Shown: one piece after another, positions 6,723 to 11,202 of the stretch | Position numbering within the stretch: position 1 is the first letter of the stretch | Layout of the letters: the number at the start of each line of letters is the position of its first letter | Source of the DNA: JAICIG01 sp035532215 | GTDB taxonomy: Bacteria; Planctomycetota; Planctomycetia; Pirellulales; JAICIG01 | Reading direction: 5' to 3' | Assembly: GCA_035532215.1 (NCBI GenBank) | Contig: DATKRK010000019.1 | Location: 1-11,202 of the forward strand | Length of the DNA: 11,202 nucleotides | Made by a program: the position numbers and the translations under genes | The notes under the pieces: generated by a model | The model's input: only the letters and a program-made list of their open reading frames with translations | Told to the model about the DNA's origin: nothing | The model's database searches: none

Positions 6723-8245
6723 TGGCCACGGTCGACGCCGCCTGCTTCCGCCCGGGCGAGACGGTCCGCGTTCAGGACGCACCGTCCGTGGAAATCTCCG
6801 AGTTTCGCCAGGCGGTGTTCGATGCCGTCGCCGTCGGCCAGTCGTTGGCGGCGCTGTTCGGCCGGCCGATCGACGCCGCCCGCGTGCGGCTTTACGCCGT
6901 GCTGGCCGATCGCGAGAACGGCTTGCTCTCGCTGTTGACGTCCGAGGTCGGCGATTGCTATCCGGCGCTCACGCCCGACTGCCCGCAGGCCCACTGGTTC
7001 GAGCGCGAGATCGCCGAGCAATGGGGCGTGACCCCCGAGGGCCATCCCTGGCTGAAGCCGATCCGCTTCCATGCCTCGTACCGGCCGCCGCACGACGCCT
7101 GGTCGCGCGCCGTCGGCGAAACGATCTTGCCCGGCGTGACCGATTTCTTTCGCGTCGAGGGCCCGGAGATTCACGAGGTCGCCGTCGGGCCGGTTCACGC
7201 CGGCGTGATCGAACCGGGCCACTTTCGCTTCCAGTGCTACGGCGAGCAGGTGCTGCACCTGGAGATTTCGCTCGGGTATCAGCATCGCGGCGTCGAGCGG
7301 GCGCTGGTCGGCGGACCGAACGCGCGCACGATCCATTACATCGAAACGCTGGCCGGCGATACGAGCATTGGACACGCCACCGCTTATTGCCAGGCCCTGG
7401 AGGCGCTGGCCAACTGCCAGCCGCCGCTGGCCGCCGAAGCGATTCGCGGAATGGCGCTGGAACTGGAACGGCTGGCCTGCCACACGGGCGATTTGGGCGC
7501 CTTGGCGGGCGACGTCGGTTTCTTGCCGACGGCTTCGTTCAACGGGCGTTTGCGAGGCGACTTTCTGAATGCCACGGCCTTGGTCTGCGGCAGCCGTTTC
7601 GGCCGCGGCCTGGTGCGGCCCGGGGGCGTGTCGTTCGGCCTCGACGCCGCCCGCGCGCAAACGCTCGCGGAACGCATCGAAACCGCGCTCGGCGAAGTCG
7701 ACGGCTCGAACCGCCTGCTCTGGAATTCGCTCTCGGTGCAAGCCCGCTTCGAGAACACGGGCCGGGTTTCGCGGAAAACCTGCGATGCGTTGGGGCTCGT
7801 GGGTCCGGCGGCCCGGGCCTGCGGAACGAACCGCGACGTGCGGCGAGATTTTCCGCACGGGATCTTTTGCTTCCATCAAATTCCGGTGTCGGTCTGCGAG
7901 ACGGGCGACGTGTTCGCCCGGGCTTACGTTCGCGGCTTGGAAATTCAGCGCTCGGGCGCTTTCCTTCTCGAACAGCTCAAGATGCTCGGCGACGGGCCGT
8001 TGCGCGCGCCCTTGGGCCCGCTGGCGCCCGATTGCATCGCCGTCTCGCTGGTCGAAGGCTGGCGCGGCGAGATCTGCCACGTGGCGATCACCGACGCCGG
8101 CGGCCGCCTGGCTCATTACAAGGTCGTCGATCCGTCGTTTCACAACTGGATCGGCCTGGCGATGTCGCTTCGCGAGCAGCAGATTTCCGACTTTCCGCTG
8201 TGCAACAAGAGCTTCAACCTTTCCTATTGCGGGCACGACCTGTAA
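6722..8245 (+). CDS. NuoC-NuoD (HycE/HyfG-like) fusion lacking Ni ligands; Ehr-type large subunit
   Basis: This 507-aa protein matches the large subunit of group 4 hydrogenase/complex I-type enzymes. A NuoC-like 30-kDa domain ends in HWFEREIAEQWGVTPEGHPW (91-110). A NuoD-like domain starts at VGPVHAGVIEPGHFRF (155-170) and LGYQHRGVERAL (184-195). Active [NiFe] enzymes have CGxC where this protein reads ETLAGDTSIGHA (A211, T214). They end in DPCxxC, where it reads DPSFHNW (S472, N475). All four Ni ligands are thus absent, as in complex I NuoD and in the class called energy-converting hydrogenase related (Ehr) complexes. H159 occupies the loop that carries the quinone-site histidine of complex I, so quinone or membrane-proximal chemistry is conceivable. 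GAGGAG at 6710-6715 supports the ATG at 6722 over the TTG at 6719. The small-subunit gene follows after 22 bp. Confidence 0.9.
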   Translation: MATVDAACFRPGETVRVQDAPSVEISEFRQAVFDAVAVGQSLAALFGRPIDAARVRLYAVLADRENGLLSLLTSEVGDCYPALTPDCPQAHWFEREIAEQWGVTPEGHPWLKPIRFHASYRPPHDAWSRAVGETILPGVTDFFRVEGPEIHEVAVGPVHAGVIEPGHFRFQCYGEQVLHLEISLGYQHRGVERALVGGPNARTIHYIETLAGDTSIGHATAYCQALEALANCQPPLAAEAIRGMALELERLACHTGDLGALAGDVGFLPTASFNGRLRGDFLNATALVCGSRFGRGLVRPGGVSFGLDAARAQTLAERIETALGEVDGSNRLLWNSLSVQARFENTGRVSRKTCDALGLVGPAARACGTNRDVRRDFPHGIFCFHQIPVSVCETGDVFARAYVRGLEIQRSGAFLLEQLKMLGDGPLRAPLGPLAPDCIAVSLVEGWRGEICHVAITDAGGRLAHYKVVDPSFHNWIGLAMSLREQQISDFPLCNKSFNLSYCGHDL

Positions 8246-8267
8246 GCCCGCTCGAACGCGAGCGTCC

Positions 8268-9044
8268 ATGCTGAGCATCATCGCCGAACGGCTGCGCCAG
8301 AAACATCGCACCTCGACTTACCCGCTTACGGCGCCGGAAGTACCCGATCGCTTTCGCGGCTTGCCGAAACTCGACGCGAGCAAGTGCGACGACGGCTGCC
8401 GCGCCTGCGCCGAGGCCTGTCCGACCGGGGCGATCGTGGCGAGCGAGGGCCGCTTGCAGTTCGATTTGGGCAAGTGCCTGTTCTGCGTCGATTGCAGCCA
8501 GGCTTGTCCCAGCGGCGCCGTGGAATACACGACCGATTACCGCTTGGCGGTCCGCAATCGAGAGGATTTGCTGCTGGAAGGCCAGGGCCTCGAACTGGCC
8601 CGCGCTTTGGAAGATCGCACGCGGCGGCTGTTCGGGCGTTCGCTCAAGCTGCGCCAGGTGAGCGCCGGCGGTTGCAATGCCTGCGAAGCCGACGTCAACG
8701 TGCTCACCACGCTGGTCTTCGACCTGGGGCGATTCGGCATCGACTTCGTCGCTTCGCCGCGGCACGCCGACGGGCTGCTGATCACCGGCCCGGTGACCGA
8801 AAATATGAAGCGGGCGTTGGAGCTGACCTACGAAGCCGTGCCCGCGCCGAAAATCGTGATCGCCCTGGGCGCCTGCGCGATTTCCGGCGGTCCGTACATC
8901 GGCCATGCTTTGGCCAACAACGGCGCCGACAGCGTGGTGCCGGTCGATCTGTACGTCCCCGGCTGTCCGCCGCACCCTTGGACGATTCTCGACGGCTTGC
9001 TCCGCCTGCTCGGCCGGCTGGAGATCGTAGGTCAGGCTTTCTAG
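8268..9044 (+). CDS. Ferredoxin-NuoB fusion, small subunit with three [4Fe-4S] sites
   Basis: This 258-aa protein is the electron-transfer partner of the preceding large subunit. The N-terminal half is a two-cluster ferredoxin: C40, C44, C47, C51-P, then C70, C73, C76, C80-P. The first motif has three residues between its first two cysteines instead of two. The C-terminal half is a NuoB/hydrogenase small-subunit domain with the proximal cluster ligands C136 and C139 in GGCNACE, C203 in GACAISGGPY and C233 in VPGCPPHPW. This fuses what are separate HycF/HycG- or NuoI/NuoB-like proteins in other systems. All cluster ligands are intact, in contrast to the ligand-less large subunit, so electron transfer is probably retained. 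No signal peptide or membrane helix is seen. The ATG at 8268 lies in the right frame directly after the large subunit. The final residues (VGQAF) and the TAG stop are encoded by a dispersed repeat. Confidence 0.9.
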   Translation: MLSIIAERLRQKHRTSTYPLTAPEVPDRFRGLPKLDASKCDDGCRACAEACPTGAIVASEGRLQFDLGKCLFCVDCSQACPSGAVEYTTDYRLAVRNREDLLLEGQGLELARALEDRTRRLFGRSLKLRQVSAGGCNACEADVNVLTTLVFDLGRFGIDFVASPRHADGLLITGPVTENMKRALELTYEAVPAPKIVIALGACAISGGPYIGHALANNGADSVVPVDLYVPGCPPHPWTILDGLLRLLGRLEIVGQAF

Positions 9045-9135
9045 CCTGACTTGCACGGGGCCTGTCAGGCTGGAAAGCCTGACCTACTAGCCTGACTTGC
9101 ACGGGGGGCCTGTCAGGCTGGAAAGCCTGACCTAC
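9027..9135. repeat. Palindromic GGTCAGGCTTTC repeat, tandemly duplicated
   Basis: A left arm at 9027-9050 is the reverse complement, with 23 of 24 matches, of right arms at 9064-9087 and about 9112-9135. The unit 9042-9087 (46 bp) recurs at 9088-9135 (48 bp) with only two extra G in the linker, a clear recent tandem duplication. The element contains the stop codon of the ferredoxin-NuoB gene. Its hairpins could end transcription of the cluster, but there is no T-tract. Confidence 0.88.
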
Positions 9136-9158
9136 GGGTAACGCGCCTCCGCGGCGGT

Positions 9159-9458
9159 TTACAGGCCGCGGACCTTGCGGTCGGCGCGCCAGAAATTGCG
9201 GCTGTAACCCGGCTGCGGGGCGTTTCGGGCGCCCAGCGAACCGCGATTCGACCCGGAGGAATTCGACGAGGGCGAGTAGGAGTAACGCCGATTTCGTTGC
9301 GTTTGGGCCGTCGCTTGCGGATTGGCCGGCGTCGGCGCCGAAGACGGCGCGGCCGCGGCCCGCGGCGCCTGGTCGCACGGGCAACCCGCCAACGCAGCAC
9401 GAGGCGTCATCCAACCCAAGGCTAGTGCAATCGCCGCCATCGACAACAACTTGGCCAT
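9159..9458 (-). CDS. Small secreted protein or lipoprotein of unknown function
   Basis: I do not recognise this 99-aa protein. It begins with a plausible signal peptide, MAKLLSMAAIALALGW followed by MTPRAALAGC. ALA before G25 fits signal peptidase I, while L23-A24-G25-C26 fits a lipobox; the arginine at position 20 makes the lipoprotein reading less regular. C26 and C28 lie at the mature N-terminus. The rest is low complexity: an Ala/Pro-rich stretch, then Ser/Asn/Arg/Tyr-rich sequence, ending in FWRADRKVRGL. It has no recognisable domain and is probably disordered in the envelope. AAGGAG at 9469-9474, 10 nt before the ATG, supports this start and argues that the gene is real. It converges on the plus-strand cluster with the duplicated palindrome between. 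Confidence 0.7.
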   Translation of the reverse strand: MAKLLSMAAIALALGWMTPRAALAGCPCDQAPRAAAAPSSAPTPANPQATAQTQRNRRYSYSPSSNSSGSNRGSLGARNAPQPGYSRNFWRADRKVRGL

Positions 9459-9581
9459 GAGGAATCGTCTCCTTGCAATCGTGAATCGAGCCGCCGCTGG
9501 CGCAAATGAGCAAGTCCGTAAACTTACTTTCGGCCAATTCGCGCCTCACGGATTAGCTGCGCCGCCCATTTTTCGCCGGAT

Positions 9582-9616
9582 GGCGTAAGAACGGGTTCGC
9601 GCGGTTGATACTGTAG
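9582..9616. repeat. 35-bp shared element, copy 1
   Basis: This segment begins GGCGTAAG, contains GGGTTCG and GCGGTTGAT and ends CTGTAG. It matches 31 of 35 positions with 11064-11098. It lies about 124 bp upstream of the start of the minus-strand secreted protein gene and runs directly into an inverted repeat. Confidence 0.75.
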
Positions 9617-9700
9617 GGAACGCCCTCCGCGGCGTTCCGCGATAGCGCGAATCGGCGCGATTCCCGGGTGTACGGCACGCCACAGAGGGCGTGCCCTACA
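9612..9700. repeat. Imperfect 27-bp inverted repeat with nested hairpin
   Basis: Arms 9612-9638 (TGTAGGGAACGCCCTC onward) and 9674-9700 (ending GAGGGCGTGCCCTACA) pair at 23 of 27 positions. The 35-nt spacer itself contains the perfect hairpin GAATCG-GCG-CGATTC at 9649-9663. The element fills most of the gap between two minus-strand genes. It looks like a dispersed repeat and could end transcription of the upstream SH3-TPR gene, whose stop is 14 bp away. Confidence 0.75.
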
Positions 9701-9713
9701 GGCTTTGGCCGGA

Positions 9714-10514
9714 CTAGCGTCGGCGCCGACGGGCGCCGGAGGGGGCCTCGGCCGTGTCAAGCTCGGCGGGTTCCGTTTCGATCGAGCGCACCTCTTCCGT
9801 CGTGGTTGGCTCGAACGAAGCGCCGGAAGCGTACAGCTCCAGGCGCTCGCGCGCCTCGCGTTGAAAGTCTTCGTCGTGCGGCAGTTGCTTGATCGCCTTG
9901 GCTTGCCAGTTATAGGCCGATTTGAAATCGCCGGCCGCCGCGTAGGCCGCTGCCAACGTGTCGAGGTAGATCGGCTGCCGGAAGTTCGTCAGTTTGCAGG
10001 CCTGCTGGGCGGATGTCACCGCCAATTGGCCGTCGCGCTGCTGATCGTCGGGGCAGGTCGCCAGAATCCAGGCCCGGTTGTTGAGCGCCGCCGCGTCGCG
10101 CGGATTCAGTCGAACCGCGATCGAATAGTCTTTCAGGGCCTCGTCGTAACGGCCTTCCTCCTGTAGGGCGATGCCGCGCAGATTGTAGGCCCAGCTTCGC
10201 TTGGGTTCGGCCTTGATCGCGCGGGTGAAATACTCGACGGCTTCGTCGATGGCCACGACGTCGCGCACATGAACCCAGCCCGACCGCGCGTCCGAGCCGA
10301 CGCGCAGCCAGTCGTCTTGCGTTTCCAGAACGAGCGGGGTCGCGCCCAGGTCCGACATTTTGCCCACCGCGCGCTTGCCCGACTTGAGCGTCACGCCGGG
10401 GCGGCTTTCGAGCACTTTAACGCCGATCCAGTCTTCTTCCTGCGCGGCCAGCGGTCGATCGGCCAGGATGAACGCCAAACACCAAATGACCAACAAAGTG
10501 CAACGCCGCGACAT
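9714..10514 (-). CDS. Secreted SH3-like and TPR-repeat protein
   Basis: This 266-aa protein has a signal peptide (MSRRCTLLVIWCLAFILADR, with cleavage likely after PLAA near residue 24), so it should act in the periplasm or paryphoplasm. Residues about 29-88 resemble a bacterial SH3-like fold (WIGVKVLESRPGVTLKSGKR, then DDWLRVG and GWVHVRDVV). Residues about 89-215 hold TPR helices: AIDEAVEYFTRAIKAEP, then YNLRGIALQEEGRYDEALKD, ALNNRAWILATCPD and LDTLAAAYAAAGDFKSAY. The tail is acidic and then ends in a run of arginines. Such proteins act as protein-binding scaffolds; the ligand is unknown. AGGAGG at 10525-10530, 10 nt before the ATG at 10514, fixes the start. The frame stays open upstream to 10994 but would overlap another gene. 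CATAAT at 10581-10586 (minus strand) with TTCTTA 17 bp further upstream is a possible promoter. Confidence 0.85.
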   Translation of the reverse strand: MSRRCTLLVIWCLAFILADRPLAAQEEDWIGVKVLESRPGVTLKSGKRAVGKMSDLGATPLVLETQDDWLRVGSDARSGWVHVRDVVAIDEAVEYFTRAIKAEPKRSWAYNLRGIALQEEGRYDEALKDYSIAVRLNPRDAAALNNRAWILATCPDDQQRDGQLAVTSAQQACKLTNFRQPIYLDTLAAAYAAAGDFKSAYNWQAKAIKQLPHDEDFQREARERLELYASGASFEPTTTEEVRSIETEPAELDTAEAPSGARRRRR

Positions 10515-10666
10515 GATAATGACCCCTCCTTGGGAAGCATGGCGGTTCGATCGCGGCCCGTCGTGGACCGCTTTTGGCGCATTATGCCGCAGGGCGCCGA
10601 GTTTAAGAACACGAGTTTTTCGCTTTTCGAACGCCCGGCGCCGGCCGGCGAGCCGTTGGCGGCCGC

Positions 10667-10948
10667 TTACGCGCGGGGCTCGTCGTCCGAGAGAGACTTG
10701 AGCCGCCGCGGCGCCGGGAACTTGTGGTCGACGTAATCGAGGGCTGCGTAAGCAATAGCGCTCAGCACAGAGGTCGCCAGACCGGCGCCAAACACCGTGC
10801 CCATGGCAAACAGCAATTCCAACTGGTGCGTACCGAACAGCGGCGACTCGACGAGCATCACCACGGCGCCGCTGATCGCCGCCAGCCCGCACGTGCCAAG
10901 TCCGGCAATGAACAGGCAGAACAGTCCGCCTTTCATGAAATCCCGCAT
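10667..10948 (-). CDS. Small membrane protein of unknown function
   Basis: I do not recognise this 93-aa protein. It has two hydrophobic segments, about residues 9-34 (FCLFIAGLGTCGLAAISGAV) and 45-68 (LLFAMGTVFGAGLATSVLSAI). A basic, polar cytoplasmic-looking tail follows, containing HKFPAPRRLKSLSDDEPRA. No domain or catalytic motif is visible. A purine-rich GAGGGAG lies about 7 nt before the ATG at 10948 (MRDFMKGG), and a perfect TATAAT stands 23 nt upstream, so a real gene is likely. An alternative start is M5. It precedes the SH3-TPR gene on the same strand, with a 152-bp gap. Confidence 0.68.
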   Translation of the reverse strand: MRDFMKGGLFCLFIAGLGTCGLAAISGAVVMLVESPLFGTHQLELLFAMGTVFGAGLATSVLSAIAYAALDYVDHKFPAPRRLKSLSDDEPRA

Positions 10949-10971
10949 CCGTCTCCCTCGGTTTGGCGGGG

Positions 10972-11001
10972 ATTATAGCCCTCGACCGCCGCACGGCACA
11001 A
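10972..11001 (-). promoter_or_regulatory. Candidate promoter of the small membrane protein gene
   Basis: On the minus strand a perfect TATAAT (10977 to 10972) is preceded, 18 bp upstream, by TTGTGC (11001 to 10996), a weak -35. The predicted transcript start near 10965 gives a short leader that just contains the ribosome-binding site. Confidence 0.45.
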
Positions 11002-11063
11002 CGCGACTCGGGCGATTACGACGCGTGCGGCCCGCGACTTGCACGAGGTGGTTGCTGCGGCCG

Positions 11064-11098
11064 GGCGTAAGTAGGGGTTCGTGCGGTTGATTCTGTAG
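11064..11098. repeat. 35-bp shared element, copy 2
   Basis: This matches 9582-9616 at 31 of 35 positions. It lies about 116 bp upstream of the start of the minus-strand small membrane gene and ends 9 bp before another inverted-repeat element. The region 11002-11063 shows nothing else I can name. Confidence 0.75.
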
Positions 11099-11107
11099 AC
11101 AAAATGG

Positions 11108-11201
11108 TTGGACCAGTCGCCCGCGTCTGGCGCGGATTACCTTTGAAATCAGGGGGTAATCCTTTTTCTCAGGCAGTGCCGCAACGAGAGGACTGGTCCA
11201 A
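11108..11201. repeat. Branched self-complementary element with 11-bp terminal inverted repeats
   Basis: TTGGACCAGTC (11108-11118) and GACTGGTCCAA (11191-11201) are exact reverse complements bounding 94 bp. Inside, GGATTACC (11134-11141) pairs with GGTAATCC (11155-11162), followed at once by TTTTT as in an intrinsic terminator. GGCA-G-TGCC forms a further small stem near 11172-11180. No protein is encoded. It could be a MITE-like element, the end of a larger element cut by the window, or a structured RNA. Confidence 0.6.
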
Positions 11202-11202
11202 T

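Noticed and set aside
6722..8245. Functional [NiFe] hydrogenase
   Set aside because: Both cysteine pairs needed for nickel binding are replaced.
6634..8274. Plus-strand 546-codon frame overlapping the NuoCD gene
   Set aside because: It is extremely Arg/Gly-rich without domains, while the other frame has clear NuoC and NuoD motifs.
6662..8311. Minus-strand open frame of 549 codons opposite the NuoCD gene
   Set aside because: It is a mirror of a strongly conserved coding frame; its composition is that of an antisense shadow.
9027..9135. CRISPR-like array
   Set aside because: There are only two units, the repeats are themselves long palindromes, there are no variable spacers and no cas genes are nearby.
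10515..10994. Upstream extension of the SH3-TPR protein
   Set aside because: A strong AGGAGG and a signal peptide mark the start at 10514, and the extension overlaps the 93-aa gene.

Overview
The window looks like a GC-rich planctomycete chromosome, probably of the Pirellulales type. This rests on several traits: intergenic DNA full of palindromic dispersed repeats (GGTCAGGCTTTC-, AGCTTTAGCT- and CGGCCTTCCAGGCCG-type); a REP-associated tyrosine transposase flanked by AAAGGTGTCAGGAACC motifs; Rhs/YD-repeat debris; a membrane protein beginning with an RLQFSLRML-type signature; an SH3-plus-TPR secreted protein; and a PTS EIIA domain fused to an excisionase-like helix-turn-helix. The taxonomic call is inference from style; no rRNA or other marker is present.

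Layout. (i) 1-1250: decayed pieces of an Rhs/YD-repeat gene, peppered with three copies of a 20-bp REP-like motif, two of them forming a perfect inverted pair around a 227-aa RAYT transposase. (ii) 1251-2640: repeat-rich DNA with three stacked hairpins, then a minus-strand polytopic membrane protein of unknown function with AGCTTTAGCT-type palindromes at both sides. (iii) 2640-9044: the core of the window, five plus-strand genes: a SulP anion transporter, a beta-carbonic anhydrase, an HTH-EIIA(PtsN-like) fusion, a fused NuoC/NuoD (HycE/HyfG-like) large subunit, and a small subunit fusing a 2[4Fe-4S] ferredoxin to a NuoB domain. The last three are tightly spaced. (iv) 9027-9135: a tandemly duplicated palindromic repeat that supplies the stop codon of the last gene. 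(v) 9159-10948: three minus-strand genes (a small secreted protein or lipoprotein, an SH3-TPR periplasmic protein, a two-helix membrane protein) separated by repeats. (vi) 11064-11202: a second copy of a 35-bp element and a branched, self-complementary element with 11-bp terminal inverted repeats.

How the genes may work together. The large subunit resembles group 4 membrane-bound [NiFe] hydrogenases and complex I, but all four nickel-ligand cysteines are replaced (A211, T214, S472, N475). It therefore cannot be a normal hydrogenase and fits the 'energy-converting hydrogenase related' (Ehr) class. The small subunit keeps every cysteine for three [4Fe-4S] clusters. The pairing with an anion transporter that is often a bicarbonate carrier, and with an intact carbonic anhydrase, suggests a redox-linked inorganic-carbon or pH-handling module. 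The HTH-EIIA protein would be its phosphorylation-responsive regulator or partner. No NuoH/NuoL/NuoN-type membrane subunit is present in the window; SulP is the only integral membrane protein of the cluster. This functional assembly is inference from gene order and motifs.
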